A program made the position numbers and the translations under genes. 64,000 nt of DNA from contig DIWJ01000098.1 in NCBI GenBank assembly GCA_002428445.1, positions 1 through 64,000 on the forward strand. The letters run 5' to 3'. Numbering within the stretch: position 1 is the stretch's first letter; each line of letters opens with the position of its first letter. A model generated the notes under the pieces. It was not told where the DNA came from. It made no database searches and was given only the letters and a program-made list of their open reading frames with translations. The DNA is from Syntrophaceae bacterium UBA6109. Its GTDB lineage: Bacteria; Desulfobacterota; Syntrophia; Syntrophales; UBA6109. Positions 1-7,551 of the stretch are shown here, piece by piece.

Positions 1-34
1 TGACACAAACATCTTGACGTTACCCTCGCCGGCG

Positions 35-2653
35 TCAGTCCGCCTCCCCGATGAGGATGAAGGGCGCCCAGAAGAAAGGAGACGGTAATGGCGCCGCCGC
101 CGCGGCGCCCGACCCCTCGCGGATTTCACGCTTGGCCGCCCGCAGAGCTTCGCCCGCGCGCTTGCCCTCCGTCAGGTGCCGGTAGAAGGAAATCATCAGC
201 CGCGTCGTGGATTCCGACTCCACGCTCCAGAGGCTGACCACGGCCGCGCGGGTCCCGGCGAGCATGAAGGCCCGGCCCAGGCCGACGACGCCCTCGCCTG
301 CCACCTGCCTGCCCAGGGCCGTCTTGCAGGCCGACAGCGCCACCAGATCCGACCGCAGATTCATGCCGAGCACGTCGCTGACGCGGAGAAGCCCGTCGCC
401 GCTTCCCTCCCCCACCTGCGTCAGGACGATCGCCGGCTCGCGGAGGCAGGGAATGTCCCCGCTCAGGATGCCGTGGGTGGCAAAGTGCAGGAACCGGTAC
501 GCGCCGAGATCCGTTTTGCCGAGGGCGTCTTTCGTCGCGTTCAGTCCGATCCTGATATGCGGGCTGTCTTCCCTGTAGCCGAACAGACGCCCGATGGAGA
601 GGACCTCCTCGCCCGTCTCCGGAAGGCGCGGCAGAAGAAATCCGCTCTTGACGATGATATCCCGGTACCGCGCGGCACCGGCCTCCGGCGCCGTACGGTC
701 GACGACGGTCTGGATGCCCGGCCCGAGGGCAGCCTGCCGCGCGAAGCGAGGATCTTTCCGGTCGTAGACGGGATCGCCGAGGGCAAACAGAGGAAGCGGC
801 GGGGCCGGCCGACCCGTTCTCACCGACCGGGCAAAGCGAATGATCGATGCCGAAGGATAGTAGGCGAACTCGTTCCGGTCGCCTGCGAAGACGGCGCCCG
901 CCGTCAAGGCCTCGAAGGGCAGGAGATGGAGCGGCCCGTCCGGAACGATAAGGATGCGGTCGCCCGGCGATGTCCCGCCCAGCGCCGGCGCCAGAAGGAG
1001 GTCGTACAGACCGCGCCCCTCCTCCGGCCAGGGAATTTCGGCGGAGCCGGCCCGCAGGAGGCTTCCCCGGAAGGCGGCAATCCTCTCCGACAGATCGGCC
1101 CGTCCGGCGGGAATCGGAAGCAGCCGCAAGGGCGCGCCCCGGCGCAGGATCCACAGATAGGATCGGTGATCGTGGACCTTGTAGGCAAGAAGAACCTCTC
1201 CGTCCCGAAGCGGGATCTCTCCGGACGCAACCGGAGCAGGATAGCGGATCGCGGCGTATTCGGGATGCTCGGAACGCAGCCTCTCGACAAAGACCCGCAT
1301 CTGGCCGCGGACCGCTTCCAGTTCCCTGCGGCGGGAGAAGGCGCCGCTCCGATCCTCGGGAGCCTGGCCGCTTCCTCCCGCCTGTAAGGCCAGGAGGCGG
1401 GACGAGAGATTCCTTTCCCGATCCGCGAGCTCTTTCGGCAGCCCGGCGCGGAAGGAAGATTGTCTTGCCGCAGCCAGTGATTCGAGGAACGAGCGCGCCC
1501 GGGTGCTCTCGGCGAAAAAGAATGCGAGCTCGGGAAGGGACCGGCCGTAAACGGCCAGGTCGCGGAGGATTTGTCCGCGTCCCGCGCCCCTGTCGGTCGC
1601 CGCCAGCAGGTCGATGAGCGCCTCGAAAACGGCGATCTTGTCCTCGAAGAAACCAACGCGGTACTCCGCACCGCCGATCGAGCCCCGGAGAGTTTCCAGC
1701 TCCTCGATGGCGTCCCGGTAACGGACCGCGGCGGCGGCGGAATCCCCCCGTCTCTCATAAACGCGGCCGGCGCCGTAGAGCGCCTGAACTTTCTTCTCGG
1801 GGAAATTCAGGTCGAAGGCGGCGGCGAGACTGAGGCCCTCTTCAAAAACCGAAAGGGCTCCGGCGCCGTCGCCCTGGGAGAGGCGGCAGAAGCCGATCGC
1901 ATTGAGCACATCGACGACGGCCGGCAGATCGTTGTCCCTCCGGGCCGAGACCAGCGCCGGCCGGAGTTGTTCCAGCGCCTCGGCATAGCGGCCCATCTTT
2001 CCGAGGGCCGCTCCAATCCCGTAGCGGCTGCTCCGCATCCCGGCTTCGTCCTTGCCGGCGGAGGCGAGCGCAAAGGCCCGCTGCGTCCTCGACAGCGCCT
2101 CATTGAATTTCGACTCCCGGAGCAGGAGGGCCGCCATGCCGTTGAGCACCCGCACCTGGCTTTTTCCGTCCGACGCCTGCTCCGCGACCGACAGCGCCTT
2201 CTGCAGGTTCGTCATCGACCGTTCGGGGTCCCCCAGTGCGGTGTGAGTCGACGACAGACCGATCAGACTCCGGACGAGCGACGCCCCGAGCCGCGACCGG
2301 TCCGCAAGGTCGCTTGCCTCACCGAAGCTGCGTAGCGCCTCCTCGTAGCGGTTGAGTTCCAGATGGGACGATCCAATCAGGCAAAGGGTCTCCGCCAGCC
2401 CCTGCGTCCGCCCCGCCTCCCGGAAGAAGGATGCCGCCAGCGCCCATTTTTCGAGGGCGCCTTCGTAATCTCCGTAGTCTTTCTTCCTGATCCCTTCGGC
2501 GACCCAGACGTCTCCCCTGGTGATGCCGACCGTCGAGAGCTGGGCGTGGGTGAGCCACTCCCCAGTGCTCAAGCCGCTGCCCGCGCATCCCCAGAGGGCC
2601 GCCAGCAGGAGTGCCAGCGGGAGGCAGAAAATCGCCCGGTTCTTCATATCCAT
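35..2653 (-). CDS. TPR-CHAT domain lipoprotein (caspase-like peptidase)
   Basis: The 872-residue product begins with a lipoprotein signal (hydrophobic run ending in LAALWGC), so it is probably exported and lipid-anchored. Residues about 50-330 read as tandem tetratricopeptide-type helix pairs. The C-terminal third is a CHAT domain, a caspase-like cysteine peptidase fold: the conserved His is in HFATHG (near residue 727) and the Cys in LSACKT (near 776), followed by the family blocks GEGVVGLGRAF and SLWSVES. CHAT proteins with TPRs are known as regulators, cell-death or defence proteases; the substrate here is unknown. It is the last gene of a minus-strand set (FRG protein, lipoprotein, CHAT) with a 36-base gap to its upstream neighbour, which suggests co-transcription. 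Domain calls are confident; function is not. Confidence 0.85.
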   Translation of the reverse strand: MDMKNRAIFCLPLALLLAALWGCAGSGLSTGEWLTHAQLSTVGITRGDVWVAEGIRKKDYGDYEGALEKWALAASFFREAGRTQGLAETLCLIGSSHLELNRYEEALRSFGEASDLADRSRLGASLVRSLIGLSSTHTALGDPERSMTNLQKALSVAEQASDGKSQVRVLNGMAALLLRESKFNEALSRTQRAFALASAGKDEAGMRSSRYGIGAALGKMGRYAEALEQLRPALVSARRDNDLPAVVDVLNAIGFCRLSQGDGAGALSVFEEGLSLAAAFDLNFPEKKVQALYGAGRVYERRGDSAAAAVRYRDAIEELETLRGSIGGAEYRVGFFEDKIAVFEALIDLLAATDRGAGRGQILRDLAVYGRSLPELAFFFAESTRARSFLESLAAARQSSFRAGLPKELADRERNLSSRLLALQAGGSGQAPEDRSGAFSRRRELEAVRGQMRVFVERLRSEHPEYAAIRYPAPVASGEIPLRDGEVLLAYKVHDHRSYLWILRRGAPLRLLPIPAGRADLSERIAAFRGSLLRAGSAEIPWPEEGRGLYDLLLAPALGGTSPGDRILIVPDGPLHLLPFEALTAGAVFAGDRNEFAYYPSASIIRFARSVRTGRPAPPLPLFALGDPVYDRKDPRFARQAALGPGIQTVVDRTAPEAGAARYRDIIVKSGFLLPRLPETGEEVLSIGRLFGYREDSPHIRIGLNATKDALGKTDLGAYRFLHFATHGILSGDIPCLREPAIVLTQVGEGSGDGLLRVSDVLGMNLRSDLVALSACKTALGRQVAGEGVVGLGRAFMLAGTRAAVVSLWSVESESTTRLMISFYRHLTEGKRAGEALRAAKREIREGSGAAAAAPLPSPFFWAPFILIGEAD

Positions 2654-2689
2654 CGTTCCTGAAGAAAAAACGTCGCTCCCTGTGCAGCG

Positions 2690-3334
2690 CTACGGCGGAC
2701 TCTTTCCGGCGGCGGCCCTGATCGCGCCGCGTTCCGCCGCGAGTTTCGCCGCCATGTCCCTGAGGACGTCTTCGCATGCCTGGCGCGTCGGCAGTTCGGC
2801 GCTTTGCATGGAACTGAGGCCCGAAAAGGCCATGGACAGGGTCGAATTCGACCGGGCGCCGGAAGAAACGACGGTATGCCGGAGACGCCCGCCGGCATCG
2901 TAGATTTCAAAGGCAAGCGTCAGACGGGCCTCCATCTCGCTTGCCGGCCCTTTGACGTGGAAGAACCACTGGAAGTCGGAGATCCGCGGAACAGCGACCA
3001 CATCCAGGCCCTGGACGGGCGGCGGGCTTCCCGGCGTGAAGCTCTCCAGAAAGACGACCGACTGGAAGGACGACGATGCCAGCGTGTACACGGGCGGCAT
3101 CAGGCTCCGGCCGATGTCGATGTTCCCGCGGAAGTTGTGCTGGTGGATGTTGAAGCGGCGGGTGCGGAAGTCCTCGGAGAAAAACAATCCCGCCCGCAGG
3201 GGAATCGCCTCGCTGCTGGCGGCCGGGATTTCGGGCTTGACGGAGATGTCGCCGAAGTTCTGGATGATGCATCCCGAGAGAAGCAGCGCGGCCGCAACGA
3301 CCAGGCCGCCCTGGCGAACCGGCGGACGGGACAT
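2690..3334 (-). CDS. Hypothetical lipoprotein
   Basis: The product has 214 residues with a clear lipoprotein signal (hydrophobic stretch ending LLLSGC), so a lipid-anchored envelope protein is expected. The remainder is a mixed alpha/beta sequence with no catalytic motif I recognise. A C-terminal block (LPTRQACEDVLRDMAAKLA) recalls small LptE/YajG-like lipoproteins, but the likeness is weak. It lies between an FRG-domain gene and the TPR-CHAT lipoprotein gene on the same strand with short gaps, so the two lipoproteins may act together in the envelope. I cannot assign a function. Confidence 0.75.
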   Translation of the reverse strand: MSRPPVRQGGLVVAAALLLSGCIIQNFGDISVKPEIPAASSEAIPLRAGLFFSEDFRTRRFNIHQHNFRGNIDIGRSLMPPVYTLASSSFQSVVFLESFTPGSPPPVQGLDVVAVPRISDFQWFFHVKGPASEMEARLTLAFEIYDAGGRLRHTVVSSGARSNSTLSMAFSGLSSMQSAELPTRQACEDVLRDMAAKLAAERGAIRAAAGKSPP

Positions 3335-3376
3335 GGGATATCACCTCCTGTTTTCCTCCAGCGGAGGAAGGGGGCG

Positions 3377-4384
3377 CTACAGGTGTTTCAGTCTCTCCAG
3401 AAATTTTTCGTAAAAGGGCCAGCCGTGCTCTTTGCCCGTGGCGATTTCATAGTGAAGAGGCATGCGCGTCATCAGGGATCTGGCGTACCCCTCCATGTCG
3501 GGGAAGAGGCTGATGTCATAGATGTTCATGCGGTGAAGATCGTCGAAGGCATGCTTCAGTCCCGACGCGCAGACGTCATTGTCGAACCGGATGACATCGT
3601 AATACTCGCCTTCCCATTTTCCGGCCGCGCGGAGCCCTGCGAAGAACCGGTCGAAATTCTCCTGGAACGAAAGGCCAATGTGGCTGGGACAGAGGAACAG
3701 GCCCTGCTGCAGCGCCAGGCGCCGGTTGAGGTCATAGGGCATGACGGGGTAGATGATCGGCTGCCGCAGGTTCCGGTTGAGGATGAAGAGACTTTTGAAG
3801 GCCTCGGTATTATTCGCCCGGATCCGCTCGATGTCGTTCTGGATCTTCTTCGACGTCCCCCGGGAAGAGGTCTGCAGCGCCCGATCGAAAACGTTTCTCC
3901 GGATCGCAATGACGGCACAGCCCCGGCTTTCGCCGCTGTCCTCCAGCAGCTGCTGAATGGCCATGAAAAGCGCCACATAGGGAGCATAGGTGAAATCGAG
4001 CAGGCGCGCCGGAACGCGGTAGTGGCGCATGAGCGCAAACCAGGTGAGGATATCCTGTTTCGGCGGGGGATTTTCCAGGCCCGACAAGACGAAGCGCCGC
4101 TGGAAGTCGCGAAAGAGCTGCAGTTCCAGTTCCCGGCGATGGCCCGCACTCACTTCGACGCCGTATCGTCCCCATCGCTCCAGTGCGAGGTCAAAAGACG
4201 ATTTCAGCACCTCCCGATCGGAGCGGAGAAGAACACCGCGATAGATCCACTCGGGCCTGCCGCCCGACGCATCCCTCTTCTCCTCGGGACGGTCCAGGAA
4301 CCGCCGGAACCGCTCCATGACGTCGCCCTGATGCGACGCGGCGCGGGCGCCTGCCCTTTTCTTTGCTGAAGACAACGACATCAC
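3377..4384 (-). CDS. FRG domain-containing protein
   Basis: The 335-residue protein carries an FRG domain: the name-giving F/Y-R-G signature appears as WIYRG near residue 45, and the second conserved block RHYRVPARLLDFTYAP near residue 125 matches the family's mQHyG-PTRLLDwT pattern with substitutions. FRG proteins are widespread, poorly characterised and often found in accessory or defence-like settings; an ADP-ribosyltransferase-like fold has been proposed. There is no signal peptide, so it is probably cytoplasmic, unlike the two lipoproteins encoded downstream. It is the first gene of the minus-strand set. Its ribosome binding region lies against a strong hairpin (4392-4411). Confidence 0.8.
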   Translation of the reverse strand: MMSLSSAKKRAGARAASHQGDVMERFRRFLDRPEEKRDASGGRPEWIYRGVLLRSDREVLKSSFDLALERWGRYGVEVSAGHRRELELQLFRDFQRRFVLSGLENPPPKQDILTWFALMRHYRVPARLLDFTYAPYVALFMAIQQLLEDSGESRGCAVIAIRRNVFDRALQTSSRGTSKKIQNDIERIRANNTEAFKSLFILNRNLRQPIIYPVMPYDLNRRLALQQGLFLCPSHIGLSFQENFDRFFAGLRAAGKWEGEYYDVIRFDNDVCASGLKHAFDDLHRMNIYDISLFPDMEGYARSLMTRMPLHYEIATGKEHGWPFYEKFLERLKHL

Positions 4385-4391
4385 AACACCC

Positions 4392-4411
4392 CCCGTCCTT
4401 TGCAGGACGGG
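4392..4411 (-). promoter_or_regulatory. Leader hairpin next to the FRG gene start
   Basis: A perfect 8-bp inverted repeat (CCCGTCCT, 4-base loop, AGGACGGG) ends seven bases before the FRG start codon. Read on the minus strand, its 3' arm runs into the G-rich tract that is the only Shine-Dalgarno candidate, so folding could limit translation. A terminator role is less likely because no U-tract follows in either direction. Confidence 0.4.
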
Positions 4412-4538
4412 AAAATTTTCGCACAGTCCCGAGAAATGTCAAGGAATGATGTCGGCTCGCCCGGCATTGCATTCATCCGGGAGATGGGTTGTAATGGGAG
4501 CCATGCCCCCGCGTCCGGAGGAAGGAGCCGATGAACCC

Positions 4539-4991
4539 ATGATCGAGAAAATGAAGGCCCTGGTGCGTGAAAGAAAAACGTGCGTCCTGGCGACCGTCGG
4601 CGACGGCGGCCCCCACTGCTCCCTCATGTCCTACGCCGCAGCGCCCGACGGCGCGGAAATCTTCATGGTCACGCACCGGCAGACGAAAAAGTACCGCAAC
4701 CTCATGAAGAATCCCGCCGTCAGCCTCCTGATCGACACGCGGGAAGGCGGATCATCCTCCGAGCCGATCCGGGCGCTGACCGTCAGCGGCATCCTCCGGA
4801 AGATCGGGGACGAAGGGGAACGCCTTGCCGTCCGGGGAAAACTCCTGGGAAACCACCCCCTGCTGGGGGAGTTTCTCGATGATGCCGATGCGGAGATTTT
4901 CGCCATCCGGATCGTTTCCCTGCAGTTGATTGAGGGAATCCGGGATTCCGCTTCCATCACCCTCGACGAAAAACCTCGGAGGACGCCATGA
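4539..4991 (+). CDS. Pyridoxamine 5'-phosphate oxidase-like flavin-binding protein
   Basis: The first residues from the ATG at 4539 (MIEKMKALVRERKTCVLATV) form the opening strand of the split-barrel PNPOx-like fold, followed by the expected HCSLMSY, MVTHRQTKKYRNL and NPAVSLLID blocks. Such proteins bind FMN or F420 and act as small oxidoreductases or haem/flavin-binding proteins; the substrate cannot be read from sequence. I chose 4539 because a GGAAGGAG ribosome binding site lies just upstream; an in-frame ATG at 4503 would add 12 residues. The stop codon overlaps the start of the next gene by four bases (ATGA), so the two are translationally coupled. Confidence 0.8.
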   Translation: MIEKMKALVRERKTCVLATVGDGGPHCSLMSYAAAPDGAEIFMVTHRQTKKYRNLMKNPAVSLLIDTREGGSSSEPIRALTVSGILRKIGDEGERLAVRGKLLGNHPLLGEFLDDADAEIFAIRIVSLQLIEGIRDSASITLDEKPRRTP

Positions 4992-5896
4992 AGATCTTCA
5001 TCACCGGCGGAACGGGTTTTGTCGGCTCAAATCTGACAAAAATCTTTGCCCGGGCCGGCCATGCCGTCGGCATCCTCAGCCGGCCGGGAGAAAGCCGCCC
5101 GCCCCTTCCCGGAGGCGCGGCCTACGTGGACGGTGATCCGACACGGGAAGGCGCCTGGCAGGAAGCGGCGGCCTGCTACGATGTCTTCGTGAATCTGGCC
5201 GGGGCCAGCATCTTCAGCCGCTGGACGCCCGCAAGGAAGAAGGCGATTCTCGAAAGCCGCATCCTGACGACGCGCAACCTGGTCGACGCGCTTGGCCGCG
5301 CAGGGAAAAGGGATATCTCCCTGCTCAGCACTTCCGCCGTCGGATTTTACGGTTTTCACGGAGACGAAGAGATCGCGGAGGAAGCGCCCGCCGGAAGCGA
5401 TTTTCTCGCCGGCGTGGCGGCGCAGTGGGAGGCGGAGGCCCTGCGGGCTCGGTCCCATGGCGTCCGCGTCGTGATCTGCCGTTTCGGCATTGTCCTCGGC
5501 AGAAACGGCGGCGCACTCGGCCAGCTGGTTCCCCTCTTCCGCTTCCGGTTGGGAAGCCGTCTCGGAAACGGACGCCAGTGGTTCTCCTGGGTGCACGAAG
5601 CCGATCTGGCCGGGATCTTCCTGTTCCTGGTCAACCGGAAGGATCTCTCCGGCCCGTTCAACTGCGCCGCTCCTTCGCCGGTTCGCAACAGCGATCTGAC
5701 GGCGGCGCTCGCCCGGGCCCTCGGCATATCGATTTTCCTTCCGCCGGCGCCTGCCTTTATGATGAGACTGGTCCTGGGGGAATTTGCCGACATCCTGCTC
5801 AAAGGACAGCGCGTTGTGCCGCAGCGCCTCCTCCGCGCCGGCTTTTCCTTCCGTTTCCCGGCAATCGACGCAGCGCTTACGGATCTGGTACGATAG
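4988..5896 (+). CDS. NAD(P)-binding epimerase, TIGR01777/SDR39U1 family
   Basis: The 302-residue protein opens with a Rossmann nucleotide-binding motif (ITGGTGFVGSNL). It has the features of the TIGR01777 (YfcH/SDR39U1) branch of atypical short-chain dehydrogenases: VNLAGASIF, the STSAVGFYG block in place of the usual active-site strand, and SWVHEADLAGIFLFL. Members are putative nucleoside-diphosphate-sugar epimerases or cell-division-associated reductases with unproven substrates. Length is normal for the family. It overlaps the preceding PNPOx-like gene by four bases, implying a two-gene operon. The next gene is convergent. Confidence 0.85.
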   Translation: MKIFITGGTGFVGSNLTKIFARAGHAVGILSRPGESRPPLPGGAAYVDGDPTREGAWQEAAACYDVFVNLAGASIFSRWTPARKKAILESRILTTRNLVDALGRAGKRDISLLSTSAVGFYGFHGDEEIAEEAPAGSDFLAGVAAQWEAEALRARSHGVRVVICRFGIVLGRNGGALGQLVPLFRFRLGSRLGNGRQWFSWVHEADLAGIFLFLVNRKDLSGPFNCAAPSPVRNSDLTAALARALGISIFLPPAPAFMMRLVLGEFADILLKGQRVVPQRLLRAGFSFRFPAIDAALTDLVR

Positions 5897-5980
5897 GATC
5901 AAAACCCGCCCGGTCCGGACGTCTCCGCGCTGCAAAACGGGAATTGCCGCGCCGGTGAGGTCCGCTCGTCAGTCCGAATC

Positions 5981-6783
5981 CTATTTCCGCTCCCGGATCG
6001 CCTTTCCCGCGATCCGATCGACGAGGGCGGGGGAAAACATGCGTATCCAGCGGCCGACCCTTCCGCGCAGCGAAGTGATCAGCAGGCGGTCCCTTTTTTC
6101 CATCGCCCGGACAATCTGCGCTGCACAGGCCTCTGCCGTCATGATCTCCGCTTCCTGCAGAGGGCTCTTGCCGAGCGGACGCCCGTCCGCACCCAGGGCG
6201 CGCCGATGGATCTCGGAGAGAACGAAGTCGGGGGCGATCATGGTGACATCAACCCCCGTTCCGGCCAGTTCGATGCGCAAGGAATCGAAAAAGCCGAAGA
6301 GGGCGTGCTTGCTTGCCGCGTAGCCCGTCCGCGTCGGCACACCGGTAAGGCCGGCGACGCTGGCAACTGCGACAACGAGACCCCGCGATTTTTTCAGATG
6401 GGGAAGGGCGTGGTGCGTACAGTAGACGCCGCCCAGGTAATTGATACGCATCAGGCGCTCGAAGATCGAGAGGTCCGCGACCTCCTCGAAACGGGTCACA
6501 TCGTCACGCCGGCATTGTTGACCAGGGCGTCCAGACCGCCCCACTGCGCGACAGCCCGCTCCACCAGCCGCCGGCAGGCCCCTTCATCCGTAACGTCCGT
6601 CGGCACGACGACCGCCTGCCCGCCTTTCGATTCGACCTCTTTCTTCAAAACTTCCAGGCGGGACTCGTTCCGCGCCGCCAGGACCAGCCTTGCCTTTTGA
6701 TCGGCCAGCGCAAGGCACAGGGCGCGCCCGATACCCTCCGAAGCTCCCGTCACGACGATCACCCGATCAGCGAATGCCGCCAT
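5981..6783 (-). pseudogene. Short-chain dehydrogenase/reductase, frameshifted
   Basis: Two overlapping reading frames together make one classical SDR. The N-terminal part from the ATG at 6783 (preceded by an AGGAGG-type site) has the cofactor motif TGASEGIGRAL and ends at NNAGVTM with a stop at 6496-6498. The C-terminal part continues in another frame with TRFEEVADL, the catalytic Y-x3-K block YAASKHALFGF and the rest of the fold. A single missing G in what should be a TGG (Trp) codon near 6495-6498 explains the break, since restoring it gives a continuous family-like sequence. It could be a real inactivating mutation or a base-calling error. The original role would be an NAD(P)-dependent oxidoreductase of unknown substrate. 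Confidence 0.8.
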
Positions 6784-6985
6784 TGCTTCCTCCTTTTTCC
6801 GGTGTCGGCCGGCCCAATCCACCGGCGCGAAATCCAGCACTTTCTCACGTAAAATCAACTGCATCATCCATAGGTGGGAGAGACCAGAATGTCAAGAGGG
6901 CCGATACATTTCGGCCGGCAGATTTCACAGTGCGACAGCACAAGATTTCCTTCTGATGGGAGGTAAAATACCCTTAAGGAAATAC

Positions 6986-7014
6986 TTGACTTTTTGTAGA
7001 CGGCACCATAAAAA
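6986..7014 (+). promoter_or_regulatory. Sigma-70-type promoter for the cold-shock gene
   Basis: TTGACT at 6986-6991 and TAAAAA at 7009-7014 are separated by 17 bases, a good -35/-10 pair. Transcription would begin near 7021 and leave a leader of about 175 bases before the cold-shock start codon. Long structured leaders are usual for this gene family. The rest of the 6784-7196 gap holds no recognisable gene. Confidence 0.55.
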
Positions 7015-7105
7015 GGCGCAAATGCCTTGTGGTCTTTGACATGAGGTTGCGGGATCAGGGCGTGATTCCGAAGTTGGGTTCTGGCACTTGGAAGTACAAG
7101 TTAGC

Positions 7106-7137
7106 CCGCCATGGGTACCAGAGTCGTGGCGGTTTTT
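7106..7137 (+). promoter_or_regulatory. Leader hairpin with U-tract (possible attenuator) upstream of csp
   Basis: CCGCCA at 7106-7111 pairs with TGGCGG at 7127-7132 around a 15-base loop, followed immediately by five T residues. This has the form of a weak intrinsic terminator inside the cold-shock leader, about 60 bases before the start codon. It could act as a temperature- or CspA-responsive attenuator. The long loop lowers confidence. Confidence 0.4.
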
Positions 7138-7196
7138 GCTTTCTGACTCGGTGACGATCCAACTGAACAGATTCTACAGAAAGGAGGTGTCAGCCG

Positions 7197-7397
7197 ATGC
7201 CAGAAGGCACAGTGAAATGGTTCAACGAGAAAAAGGGCTTCGGTTTTATCAGCAAGGACGACGGTGAAGACATTTTCGTTCACTTCAGCGCCATTCAGAA
7301 CTCTGGATTCAAGACCTTGACCGAAGGCCAGCGCGTCAGCTTCGAAGTCGAGCAGGGACGTAAGGGTCCGGCGGCCGTAAACGTAAAAGTTCTGTAA
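7197..7397 (+). CDS. Cold-shock protein, CspA family
   Basis: The 66-residue product is a complete cold-shock domain: [15 protein letters not shown] contains RNP1 (KGFGFI) and DIFVHFSAI contains RNP2 (VHF). It is a single-stranded nucleic-acid-binding RNA chaperone acting in the cytoplasm. The start has a strong AAAGGAGGTG ribosome binding site at 7180-7189. The gene stands alone, with its own promoter, a long leader and an intrinsic terminator, so it is monocistronic. Expression is probably controlled after initiation through the leader, as for other csp genes. Confidence 0.97.
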   Translation: MPEGTVKWFNEKKGFGFISKDDGEDIFVHFSAIQNSGFKTLTEGQRVSFEVEQGRKGPAAVNVKVL

Positions 7398-7416
7398 TCG
7401 CACTCCATCAAACGTA

Positions 7417-7464
7417 AGAGGCATGCCCCGCACCGCGATGCGGGCGGGGATGCCTCTTTTTTTT
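7417..7464 (+). terminator. Rho-independent terminator of csp
   Basis: AGAGGCAT and CCCCGC (7417-7431, one bulged G) pair with GCGGGG and ATGCCTCT (7444-7457) to form a long GC-rich stem, directly followed by a run of eight T residues. It lies 20 bases past the csp stop codon. Confidence 0.9.
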
Positions 7465-7551
7465 GTCATCATCCCTTCCGGGTTTTTTCAAGCCTCGGCG
7501 AGATGGAGGCTGCGGCGCTTCCGGTTCAAGCGGCGGAGGGGGGATCCCTCT

